Shown here: in pieces, positions 23,701 through 34,900 of the stretch
Position numbering within the stretch: the first letter of the stretch is position 1
Layout: every line of letters begins with the position of its first letter
Assembly: GCA_026120185.1 (NCBI GenBank)
Contig: JANUWF010001217.1
Coordinates: 372,001 to 436,000, forward strand
Reading direction: 5' to 3'
DNA length: 64,000 nt
Origin: Voacanga thouarsii
Taxonomy: Eukaryota; Streptophyta; Magnoliopsida; Gentianales; Apocynaceae
Notes under the pieces: generated by a model
Seen by the model: the letters and a program-made list of their open reading frames with translations, nothing else
Database searches by the model: none
What the model was told of the DNA's origin: nothing
Position numbers and translations under genes: made by a program

Positions 23701-25136
23701 GCGCGATTAGTAGCCCAAGGTTTTTCACAAAGACCAGGTATTGATTATGATGAAACTTATTCTCCCGTTGTTGATGCTATTACACTCCGATATCTTATCG
23801 CTTGGCAAGTACATGAAAAGATAGATATGCGCCTATTAGATGTTGTCACTCGCTTACTTGTATGGAAATTTAGAAAATGATGTTTACATGAAAATCCCCG
23901 AAGGATTTCATATGCTTGAAGCATATAAACATTATCCTCGTGAAAATTACTCCATCAAGTTGCAGAAATCATTATATGGCCTGGAAGTAACTGGGCGCAT
24001 GTGGTTCACACGTCTTAGTGAATATTTATTGAAAGCGGGATTTAAAAATGACCAGGTATGTCCATGTGTTTTTATTAAGAAATCTGGTTCTAAATTTGTG
24101 ATATTAGCTATATATGTTGATGATATTAATCTTATTGGAACTCCTGAAGAGCTCCAAGAAACAATTGATTATTTAAAAAGAGAATTCGAAATCAAGGATT
24201 TTGGTAAAACCAAATTTTGCCTTGGTTTACAAATTGAACATCTGGAGAGTGGAACATTTATTCATCAATCAACATATACAACAAAAATGCTAAAAAGATT
24301 TTACATGGACAAAGCACATCCATTGAGTATTCCAATGATCGTCCGATCATTAAATGTGGATAAAGATCCTTTCCGACCTCAAGAAAATGATGAAGAACTC
24401 CTTGGTCCTGAAGTACCATATCTCAAAGGCAATTGGTGCATTGATGTATCTTGCTAATAATACACGACCTGATATTGCTTTTGCTGTCAATTTATTAGCA
24501 AGATTTAGTTCTTCACCAACACGACGACATTGGAATGGAATTAAACAAGTCCTTCGATATCTCCAAAGTACAATTAATCTCGGATTATTTTATTCAAATA
24601 AAACCAGCCCAACATTGATTGGTTATGCAGATGCTGGTTATTTATCTGATCCACATAAAGCACGTTCTCAAACGGGCTATCTATTTACATGTGGAAATAC
24701 TGCTATATCATGGCGTTCTACGAAACAATCTATAGCAGCTACTTCTTCAAATTATGCTGAAATTATAGCCATTCATGAAGCAAGTCGAGAATGTGTATGG
24801 CTAAGATCCATGATTCATTATATCCGAGAAAGTTGTGGATTATCATTGATCAAAGATATTCCAACTCCTCTTTATGAAAACAATGCAGCTTGCATAGCTC
24901 AATTACGAGGAGGATATATTAAAGGAGATCGGACAAAACATATTTCACCAAAATTCTTCTTTACTCATGAACTCCAGAAGAAATGTGAAATTGATGTGCT
25001 ACAAATTCGGTCATGTGACAACCTGGCAGATATTTTCACGAAGACTTTACCGACTGCAACATTTGAGAAGTTGAGATATAAAATTGGTATGCGTCGGTTT
25101 AAAGATTTAAAGGAATCATCTCATCAGGGGGAGTAA
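20750..25136 (+). pseudogene. Copia D gag-pol, degenerate 5' half, better 3' half
   Basis: Gag survives only as scraps, including an SRSHRYSR-like piece near 21220-21290. Protease begins near 21611 (MAIIPLTGYTNG ... LIDSGTTHTILKD). Integrase has the LGHPGA zinc region (22100), CSQGKL, GDICGPI, RLDNVGEY and a shifted final catalytic E region. RT runs 23659-24457 with YVDD near 24115-24126, and RNase H 24440-25136, ending at TAA 25134-25136. Frameshifts near 22570, 22690, 23620, 23840 and 24425 break the frame; many replace CAGAA by CGTAA or CTG by CTCG. Confidence 0.88.
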
Positions 25137-25259
25137 TAAATGGACATATAGAATAGTGTACTCTTTTTCCTTCACTAGATTTTTTTTCCCACTGGGTTTT
25201 TATCTAGTAAGGTTTTAACGAGGCATATTCTTTATGTATGGATGGACATCCAAGGGGGA

Positions 25260-25627
25260 GTGTTATGAATTATTGGAATCTCCATTAATTAGTGGAGGCT
25301 CCACTAATTATGGATTTATGTGATTTATTAGAAGATTTTTATGGATGTCCACCATTTAGTGGAGACACTACTAATTGAGATTAGTTGAAGATGATGTATG
25401 CCATGATGTATTCCACTAATTAGAGCTCTATAAATAGAGCTATACTCTAAGCTTGTAATACACCATCATTTTGTGAAAGAAAGATTAGTGAAAGAAAGAT
25501 TAGAGAAAGAATTGTGGGAGAAAGAAAGAGAGAAGTTTGAAGAGAAATTTTTGTGCAAAGAATAGTTAGAATTTTCTTAGTGTGTAGTGTGTAGATTTTA
25601 TTCTAACACTACCCTAATTTTATAACA
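25260..25627 (+). repeat. LTR 3 of the C-D array
   Basis: Starts TGTTATGAATTATTGG after AAGGGGGAG and ends TTTTATAACA at 25627. Same long 3' form as LTR 2. Confidence 0.92.
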
Positions 25628-28600
25628 AGAAATAAATAGATTTTTTTTTAAAAAAATATTAATATAGATTTTGTTCAATTCCACAATTCTATAATTCTAT
25701 ACACCACTTTAAAATTTAGTTAATTCTTAGTTCTTTACTTACTCGTTTAAAAGGGAAAAAATATTAGAACAAAAGGCAATATTTGAAACTGTATAAAACT
25801 AAAGTCTCAATCACACTTTTCTTACACATAGACAAACTATCAATTTTCACAGCGACTTTTGTTATCAACATTGAGAAACACAAAGAATAAAGAAAAAAAA
25901 AATCTTTCCCATCAAAAGTAGCAAGATTTTACTGCGAGAGCACAAATGGTTCTGAATGAATTTTGTTTGGTATACTGTCTGACAAACTTTCCAACTTATT
26001 TTACAATACTTGTATGTGATTGTGGATGGAACTCAGCCGAAGGACACAACAAAAGGTTCTTCTACTTATACTTTTTTTACGTCATTAATAAAAAATATCC
26101 TTATAATAATAATATTTTTGACATTTAAAATAAAATATCACTAAATAAAAAATATCGCGTCATTTTTAAATTTAAGTGTACAAAATCAGGTTTTAGTCAT
26201 TTTTCTGATTTGAACTTGTGTGTTTCTGATTCTAATAGATAATGTGCCAGTGACGAAAACATTTAGAATAGCACGCCTTTGCTTTCTTTCAGTGTTTCTG
26301 ATTTGAGCTTTGTGCGTTTCTGATTTGTATTTCTGTATTTGTGTGTTTTTGGGTTTCTGAGTTTCTGATTATGAAGTGACTGTTTATGGGTTTGAGCTTT
26401 CTGTGTTTCTGGGTTTCTTTGAAAAGTTGTTGGAGCTTAGAATTGCAGAGTAGTAGAGAGTTTTAACTCCAATCAACATCTCTTGCATAGTTCAATTATT
26501 ATGTGCATTTTTTATTTGAGGTTTCTGCGTTTCTGATTTGAGGTTACTGCGTTTCTATGTTTCTAGGTTTCTGACTTTCTGATTATGAAGTGGCTGTTTC
26601 TGGGTTTGAGCTTTCTGTGTTTCATAACTGTGTGGAGCATAACTTGACTGTTCTGAAGAAGGATAACTTTGGCATTCATTGTATTGAGATCCTCCTGTCT
26701 GTGAGAGTTTGTTGGATGTCTTTGAGCCAAATATTTTGCCTTTTTTACTAGAGGAAGTTTAGTTCTTTTCCACAAGGTTTTTTGTGCTGGCGATGATGGG
26801 TTTAGTTAAATGTGTAGATTTGTTGGAAAAGATGTGGTTTTTAAATACACATTATTGTTTCATCACTTTTCTGTCCTCTGAAAAAATTGCTACTATGAAG
26901 GTTTTTTGTTTTTGCTGTTTGGATTTCTCTGGATGAATGACAAATGGAATTCAAAGAGAATGAAAGAGCTTCATTCAGATGACACTTGTAGAACTTTGTG
27001 CCTTAAAGTTTTAGATGAGAATTTCAGTAATTTATGAAAACAAACCAGATGGGAATACGGTTTTATGTTTCATTCTTGTCCCATCTTTTGAAGTTGCTTT
27101 TGCCTCAAAATTTCTGTTCCTCAAATGTTCTTCTCCCTGAATATACTGCATCCAAGATTTGTTTATTTTTCCCTATGATTGATTGTATGAAATTTTGACA
27201 TACCTTGCCTTATTATAAGGGGTTGGACAACCTCAATTATTGGCCAAAAAGATGAAAAGAATTTTTCCATTTTATGTGTTCCTGGTGGCTTGTCAGCAAT
27301 TTTGACAATTTTTAGTGGCTTGATATACATTGCAGTAATCTTGAAGTAATGTTGGTGTTTTTTGTATTTGCTATTTCATTTGTTATTAGGGGCTAAATTA
27401 CTGTGACTTGGTGCTGATAAAATTAGGCAAACTTGATGTGGATTGCCTTACTCTTTGTGAGTGTATAACAGAAGGGACTCCATTGCATCAAACAATACCA
27501 TTACCTCAGCTTTCTTGTCTTAAGGTTGAGAATCATACAATATGGACATGGTTTGTATATATAAAATGTTCCAATATTTAATCACATTTGCAAGTTTTTT
27601 TTCTCTCAATTAGCAACTGCAAGGGACCTTTTGGATACTTTGTTTTCACAAGTACATTCCTCCTAAAATGCAGCCTTCAAATGGTTTTTCTTGAACAATT
27701 CCAACTGAAATAGTTGGGAGAAAGATTCATAAAGCCATTCATATGTTCTTGGTTCATGTTTTCTTGCGTATGATGAAGAATATTAGTGCTAACACCTTGT
27801 CTGACATATACTCCTTCATTTGCCTTTGAGATGATTTCTGCTAGGGCCTCCTGTTTTATGAACACTTGGCTCTTTAGTTAATAAAATTAATGGCGTCTCA
27901 TGAGACTTTGATCATCCATCCAACTAATAAATCTCTCACATTAACAGCCTAATCACTTAGGTTAAACAACATTTTTGTCTCTTCTTTGTCAATTAAATAT
28001 GTAGGAGAAATTGTATCTTTTCTGACACCTACTGCTTATTCTGATTGTCCTTTACCTGCATCTGCATCTGCATCACTTCATCCATTTGTTCTAGGAAATT
28101 GGTATACTATAGCAGGTGAAACTTGTTAGGAGATGAAGAGAGATAAACTTCTCTACTCTTCAGATGCTTCCCCACCTCATCTCCCTCTCCTCCCCCCCCG
28201 TTTGCATATTTGCTTATAAACATCACTTTGTAGTGGATGCGTATTAGGTAGCTTCAATTCTTTTGTTACTGAACAATTTCACTTGCCTTATTTATGGATA
28301 TGAAGGAGGCTAGATCGAGCAAATGTTATTTTGATGGAGTTAATAAATTCCTATATCAAAAGGGAAAGCTAATAGTACTGAATGTTTGAAGTTAGAAGCT
28401 AACAAACAAATATGCTTTTCTTTTAATTTCACTTTTAACACCCTCCAAATGGAAGAAGGGGAAAGTAATTTTCTACTAAGAAAATAAAATGAGGAATTGT
28501 TTCTTTGCAGGTTACCTATTGGTCATTCTGAACCTTTCTGAGGTTGGAAGAAATTTTGTAGTAACGATTTGCTTTTCTATATAGCTGATCTTGTCTGGTA

Positions 28601-29857
28601 GAAAGAATTAGTGGAATGGTGGAACACTGTTTGTATTTTGTATCCAAACATTCTCTGTGTAAGCTAGGCTGAGTCACCTAAGAAAACCAGGCATTTGCTG
28701 GACTCAAATGTGCTTTCAAGTTTCCTGGTCTTGTTTTGGTGATCATTCTCAATTACGATTCCCTAAAGTTTGACATGCTGCTACTTGTACTGCATAGGGA
28801 CTAAGAAACTGTAAATCGTGTCCCTCTTAGGCATCTACTGTGACATAATTTGTACTACTTTTTCCTTGCTTGCTTCATAATCTAATAACTTTTGCTTGCA
28901 GGAAGTCTATTATATAGATAAATAAGTGACATAATTGTACCCAAGTACATCCCTGTCGTTGGTCCATCATAGATAATTATGGACTTCTACTTTTGACGAT
29001 GATATTGTCAATCTACTGCGATGTTATTAGTTCAGTTTTCTTTCTGTCTCTGCTTTTTCCTTGTATGAATGTAAAGAAAACATAGGCTCCTGACATACTT
29101 ATAAAAGTTTTAATGTGTTGTTCTGCTGTGAAAAAGGTCACAGGGAGAGGCTCATACTGTGTTGTTGCATCGTTGCGCTTGATGGGATTCATAGAAGAAG
29201 ATCTATTGTCAAAAATTATGTCACCTTGCATTATAGATGTACCAATGCTTCTGGACTGGGGTTGCAGGTTTGTTCTCATATTCCAAGTTCCCACCAGAAG
29301 AGAACTTAGCTGCCTTTTTTGTGTTGAATTCTTTTATTTTTTTTGCCGGGGTTGGCCACTGAAGGAAATGTTTGGCTAGTTGAAAGCGTACGTGATCGTG
29401 AAGGCTGAACATATTTCCATGCAAATGCCTCGAAAGAATGGACCCGACGAGTTGGAGAAGAATGGCCGTTGGGTGTTGGTAGAATAGGTGCAGAAATGAC
29501 CCTGTGTTCTTCCCCTTCTTTTCTTTCTTGGCAAGAAGTTTAGAATTGTTAATGGACGTGAAATTTCCTCGGCATACATGCTTTTTTTGAATTACTAATA
29601 GAGTATTACCATAAAAATGTAGTTTCTTGCAACCTGGGCATACTCCCGTGGGAATATATGTTGGGATAGACATGGGAGAAGCTGTCTTTTTCCAGGCTTA
29701 AGTTGTTAGAATCCTGAAATTTGCTTCTGGTTTTCTGAATGATTTGCTTTTGGTTTTTGAATTACTAATCAGTGGCTTTTGGATTGTATTGATAGGTAAT
29801 CAATCACTCAGCACATAGAGGAGTAACCGTATTAATGATGATCATGGAGTAACAAAT
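25628..29857. other. No gene recognised
   Basis: AT-rich, mostly non-coding. It includes the TTTCTG-rich stretch described separately. Open frames at 29113-29379 (+) and 29221-29673 (-) have protein-like stretches but match nothing I know, and they overlap each other, so at least one is chance. C-runs occur near 28193. Confidence 0.5.
26210..26640. repeat. TTTCTG-rich stretch with a duplicated 58-bp unit
   Basis: The motif GTTTCTG recurs about twenty times. A unit of about 58 bp containing TTTCTGATTATGAAGTG and GGGTTTGAGCTTTCTGTG occurs at about 26351-26408 and again at about 26566-26623, differing at a few positions. Confidence 0.75.
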
Positions 29858-30567
29858 ATGGGCAACGGGAATCCTTCGGATGAAAACACATAAAACTTGC
29901 CATATGTCCACAAAATGGGTTTGCCTCCTAAGCAAAATCTGGTAAAGGAGATTAAAACCACTCTGAAGGAAACTTTCCTGCCTGATGATCCTTTACGGTC
30001 CTTTAAGGGCCAACCAAAGTTGAAAAAGTTAGTGCTTGGCCTTCAAGCTGTTTTCCCTATACTTGGGGAAAAGATTATAGCCTTTCCAAGTTTAAAGGTG
30101 ATCTTATTGCTGGACTTACCATTGCAAGTCTGTGTATTCCTCAGGTAGCCAAACTATATATTAGACACTATAGTGTAAAAGCTTCTTCTGTCCCAGGGAC
30201 GATTATAATTGTTAATGACTTTGCAACATGCAGGACATTGGCTATTCAAAGCTAGCGAATTTGGATCCCCAGTTTGGACTTTGTAAGTTCATTTTTCATT
30301 TCCCAACAAGCAGAATCCGGTCATAATCTGCAGTCTGAGGCATATATATTCTCATGCTCTCTCTTTTTGTTTTTGTTTGTTATAAATTTCCACAAACAGT
30401 AGATTTGTTCCACCATTGGTTTATGCCTTCATGGGTAGTTCACGAGATATCGCCATAGGACCAGTGGCAGTGGTGTCTCTCTTGCTTGGAACGTTGATTC
30501 AGGAAGAGTTTGATCCTGTCAAACAAAAACATGAATATCAGCGCCTTGCATTCATAGTTATTTTAGG
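29858..30567 (+). pseudogene. Sulfate transporter SULTR3-like, N-terminal fragment
   Basis: ATG 29858 (MGNGNPSDENT) is followed by TAA at 29891, then LPYVHKMGLPPKQNLVKEIK, LKETFLPDDPLRSFKGQPK and LGLQAVFPIL. A one-base shift near 30062 gives GDLIAGLTIASLCIPQ in a second frame, ending at a GT donor (30145). Exon 2 (30234-30282) reads DIGYSKLANLDPQFGL with a GTAAGT donor. Exon 3 (about 30400-30567) reads FVPPLVYAFMGSSRDIAIGP and VVSLLLGTL but lacks its first few codons. These are the cytosolic N-terminus and first membrane helices of group 3 sulfate transporters. The remaining helices and the STAS domain are absent; homology stops close to the CACTA-like sequence. Confidence 0.87.
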
Positions 30568-30589
30568 TACGCTTAAAGAATATGATCAA

Positions 30590-31089
30590 TAAATTTTGGG
30601 ACATTGTGTCATAAAAAAAAGGGATGGATTTGTATTTATGTATCGCTATTTGGAGATATTTATATAATAAAATATTACCAATTTCGAGACGTAATAAATT
30701 TGAAACGTAGTCAGAGGTAGAATAAAAAATTTGTGTCGTCAATTGGGGGACATTTTAATAAAATGTCGTTATATTAACGATATTAGAGAATTTAAGTGTA
30801 GTAAATTTAGAAACGCTTTTAAAAAAATCGTTGAAAAATTTAGAGACGTTTTTAGTAAAACGTTAGTAAATTTAGAAACGCTTATATAAAAAACGTCGAT
30901 CTATATAGAGACGCTTATATAAAAAGCATTGGTAGCTTGATTTATTGATGTAAAGTCTTGTATCGTAAAATTTTTTCAACGCATGTGGCGACACATTTAT
31001 AAGTATCGATAAATAATTTTATGACACAATTTAGTGTCCTAAAATAATTTTATTAGCATGCATCCCTAAATGCTAAGTTTGTTGTAGTG
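30590..31089. mobile_element. Probable CACTA-type transposon end (non-autonomous remnant)
   Basis: The right edge reads TTTGTTGTAGTG at 31078-31089, the reverse of the typical CACTACAACAAA terminus. Inside are repeated ACGCTT-type subterminal motifs (AGAAACGCTT near 30808 and 30866, AGAGACGCTT near 30898). The right subterminal GACACAATTTAGTGTCC (31023-31039) has an inverted counterpart GGGACATTGTGTCATAA near 30598. The left CACTA terminus is missing, and no transposase is present. Confidence 0.45.
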
Positions 31090-31559
31090 GGAGTAAAATC
31101 ATTGAACGTGGTCAAGCCATCCGCTCCTGAGTTTTCTGTTATAAAAATTTTATGAACTTGGTATGAATCCTTGATGGTTAGTAAAAGATTTGATATCCTT
31201 CTTTCCTTTCTCTGAATATAGTTATAGAAAAACAAAAAACAATACCCATTTTTTTAACCATGTTAATTTTATTACACTATCTTTTATTATTTTAAATATT
31301 TTTATTTCTAATAAAAGAAGTAATTGTAATAGTTTTTTCCGTGATAAACTTATAACTAACCTTTTGATGGTGATATACCTCTCTCTTCTTTTGTTTGGTT
31401 GGATGATATATTTCTTTTTATACTAGGAAAACTATTCTTATATAAGCAAGTTGTGATAATGCATTAAGTATCATTGTTTTTAATAATCTTTGGAATAGCT
31501 GCCATTTGTATAAATCTCCTTTGCTAATGAATTTCTAAAATATCAAAAATAGAAACACC
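31090..31559. other. AT-rich spacer, no gene seen
   Basis: Non-coding sequence up to the target duplication ACACC (31555-31559) of copia E. Confidence 0.6.
31555..31559. repeat. Target site duplication of copia E, left copy
   Basis: ACACC, matched exactly by ACACC at 37088-37092 on the other side. Confidence 0.92.
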
Positions 31560-31898
31560 TGTTATGAATTATTGGAATCTCCATTAATTAGTGGAGGCTC
31601 CACTAATTATGGATTTATGTGAATTATTAGAGAAGATTTTTATGGATGTCCACCATTTAGTGGAGACACCACTAATTGAGATTAGTGGAAGATGATGTAT
31701 GCCATGATATATTCCACTAATTAGAGCTCTATAAATAGAGCTATTCTCTAAACTTGTAATACACCATCATTTTGTGAAAGAAAGATTAGAGAAAATTGTG
31801 AGAGAAGAGAAAGAGAGAAATTCTTGTGCAAAATAGTTAGAGTTTTATTAGTGTGTAGTGTGAAGATTTTATTCTAACACTACCCTAATTTTATAACA
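31560..31898 (+). repeat. Copia E 5' LTR
   Basis: TGTTATGAAT to TTATAACA. U3 carries three nested TTAGTGG/CCACTAA inverted repeats (31587-31607, 31657-31675, 31681-31721). Confidence 0.95.
31730..31737 (+). promoter_or_regulatory. LTR TATA box
   Basis: TATAAATA inside AGAGCTCTATAAATAGAGCT, a near-palindromic context kept in most copies of the family. It would start the genomic RNA; the position within the LTR is typical for copia. Confidence 0.7.
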
Positions 31899-31913
31899 CG
31901 TTATCAGCACGAG
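31899..31913 (+). other. Copia E primer-binding site
   Basis: CGTTATCAGCACGAG with zero spacing from the LTR. Confidence 0.65.
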
Positions 31914-31999
31914 TCTCTACCGGTACAAAAGCCAGAAGACTAAGCACGAGTTTCTGCCGTTACCAAAATCAAAAGACAGGTACGCATTTATTAATCTCT

Positions 32000-34900
32000 A
32001 TGGCTAATCTCGAATTTGTAGCCCTTGATATTTCTGAAAAAAATTATATGTCATGGGTTCTCGATGTAGAAATGCATCTAAATGCTGAAGGCCTTAGTGA
32101 AACTATTCAAGCAAATAATAGTGCATCTGCACAACACAAGGCTAAAGCTTTGATTTTTATTCATCGTCATCTCGATGAAAATTTGAAAATGGAATATCTT
32201 ACCGAAAAAGATCCATATGGCCTATGGGTAAATTTAAAAGAAAGATTTGACCACTTGAAGATGGTAGTACTACCCATCGCACGGTATGAATAGTTGCACT
32301 CGAGGTTGCAAGATTTTAAAATCGTGAATGAATATAGCTCCGCAATGTATAAAATTACATCTCAATTAAAATTATGCGGAGAAAAAGTGATCGATGAAGA
32401 TATGTTGGAGAAGACATTCTCCACCTTTCATGCCTCGAATATTGTCCTGCAAGTAACAATATCGAGAAAAGGAGTATACAAAATTTACAGATTTAATTAC
32501 TGCCCTCCTCATTGCAGAGAAGAATAATGAGTTATTATTGAGAAATCATGAAGCTGCATCAATCGGCTCAACAAAGACTCCCGAAGTGAATGTCGTTGGC
32601 TCCAGCGTAAGCCATCGTTATAGTCGTGGTCGTGGCCGTGGCCGTGGTCGTGGTTATGGTCGTAGACACGCTCGATATTTCCCTTATCACAATTATAATC
32701 AAATCGTGAGAAATACTGCCACCGAAGTGGAACAGAAAAGATCATAAGGGAAAAGAAAAAGAAATTGAAGAAAAGCATGAGGATATATGTTATAGATATG
32801 GCATGAAAGGTCATTGGTCACGAAACTGTCGTACGGCTAAGCATTTAGTTGAATTATATCAAGTTTCATTGAAAAATAAAAATGTGGAAGCAAATTTGTT
32901 TCAACATCTAATAAATGATGCTGATGATGATATTGATCATGAAGATCTTAATATCAATATTACCCATATGGATGTATCGGATTTTTTCGAACACCCAGAC
33001 GGTAGGATAGACCATTTAATTGGTGATGGCAGTGTCCAGAAGAACTAAAGCCTCACCTTGATATTTTTGTATTTTCATTTTCATTCAATTCTAATAATAT
33101 TTACGTTTGCATATATATATTTGTGTTCAGATGGCTGTTGTTAATGATGATGTATGCATTATTGATAGTGGAACTACACACACCATACTAAAAAATGAGA
33201 AATATTTTTCTGATCTCAAAATGGGAGAAATAAATATTTATACGATAAACGGTAGTGCAAATGTGATTGAGGGCTCCGGAAGAGCTAGTATATTGTTGCC
33301 TAAAGGAACAACAATTATTATTGATAAGGCACTATTTTCCTCAAAATCCAGAAGAAATTTATTGAGTTTTAAAGATATCCGCAGAAATGGGTATCATGTT
33401 GAAACAAATGAGGAAAATGGGATTGAGCATCTTTTTATTACTCAAGTGCATTTGGCTAAGAAATCTGTTTTAGAAAAACTGCCGTCTTTTTTACTGGCCT
33501 ATATGTTGTAAAAATACGTACAATTGAAATTCATCATCTAGTAAACCAGAAGTTTACTGATCCTATTACTTTTAGCATTTGGCATGACCGGTTGGGTCAT
33601 CCGGGATCTACCATGATGAGAAGAATCATTGAGAATACACATGGTCATTCTTTAAAAAATAAAATGATATTAACATCAGAAAAATTCGCATGTACTGCAT
33701 GTTCCCTAGGAAAATTAATTGTTAAACCATCACCAGTAAAAGTAGGAGTTGAAAGTCTTACATTTTTCGAACGGATTCACAGAGATATTTGTGGACCTAT
33801 TGATCCACCATGTGGACCGTTCAAATATTTTATGGTCTTAATTGATGCATCATCTCGATGGTCACATGTATGTTTATTATCTACTCGCAACCTGGCGTTT
33901 GCGAGATTACTTGCTCAAATAATTAAATTACGAGCACAATTTCCTGACCATCACATTAAAAATATCCGTTTGGATAATGCTGGTGAATTTTCATTACATG
34001 CTTTTGATGTACATTGCATGTCAATTGGGATTAATGTTGAACATCATGTAGCTCATGTTCACACACAAAATGGTCTTGCTGAATCTTTGATTAAACGATT
34101 ACAATTAATTGCTAGACCATTATTAATGAAAACAAATCTCCCAACATCTGCCTGGGGACATGCTATTCTACATGCTGCAACACTTGTACGTATAAGACCA
34201 GCTAGTTATCATAAATTCTCTCATTTGCAATTGGTTTTTGGGTCAGAACCAAATATTGCTCATTTAAGAATTTTTGGGTGTGCTATATATGTTCCAATTG
34301 CACCAAACCAACGTACAAAGATGGGTCCTCAAAGAAGAAAGGGGATATACGTTGGATATGATTCTCCCTCTATTATCAAGTATGTGGAACCCCTGACAGG
34401 AGATGTATTCACAGCAAGATTTGCTGATTGTCATTTTGATGAATCATTATTCCCTAAATTAGGGGGAGAACCAAAACAGCATAAAAAGGATCTTGCTTGG
34501 ACAACATCATTAAATTATATTGATCCACGCACAAGCGCATGTGAACTTGAAGTTCAAAAGATAATTCATTTGCAAAGCATTGCAAATCAAATGCCAGACG
34601 CTTTTGTCGACTCCAGAAGAGTTACAAAATTGCATATTCCAGCTATAAATGCTCCTATTCGAATTGAAGTTCCAGCAGAACAAAATATTATACTTATAGC
34701 TGTTGAGTCAAAAACAAGCCAGAAGCGTCGCCGACCTCTTGGTTCTAAAGATAAAAATACTCGAAAGAAAAGAGGATTAAATGATCCAAAAGATCATATT
34801 GAAGAAAAGAATGATAAAAACCAAGAGAGAACTGATGACAAAGAACCAGAAGTTGATAAAAGTAACACTGAAATTTCTATCAATTATACCACTTCCGGTA

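Larger units (their letters stand above)
20368..25627 (+). mobile_element. Copia element D (right member of tandem pair)
   Basis: Uses LTR 2 and LTR 3 (25260-25627). The gag region (20750-21480) is badly eroded and shortened. Protease and most of integrase (21610 to about 22780) belong to a diverged subfamily, while the part from about 22780 to the end is nearly identical to C. D is therefore a mosaic. Confidence 0.9.

Noticed and set aside
23023..23728. Long - strand frames within copia D (and similar ones in B, C and E)
   Set aside because: They are antisense to pol and repeat in each copy with the same mutations; no independent start or motif.
15145..25627. Regularly spaced similar repeats as a CRISPR-like array
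   Set aside because: The repeats are LTRs more than 340 bp long, about 5 kb apart, in plant DNA.
29221..29673. 150-codon - strand frame as a gene
   Set aside because: No family resemblance, no splice or promoter context, and it overlaps an equally open + frame.
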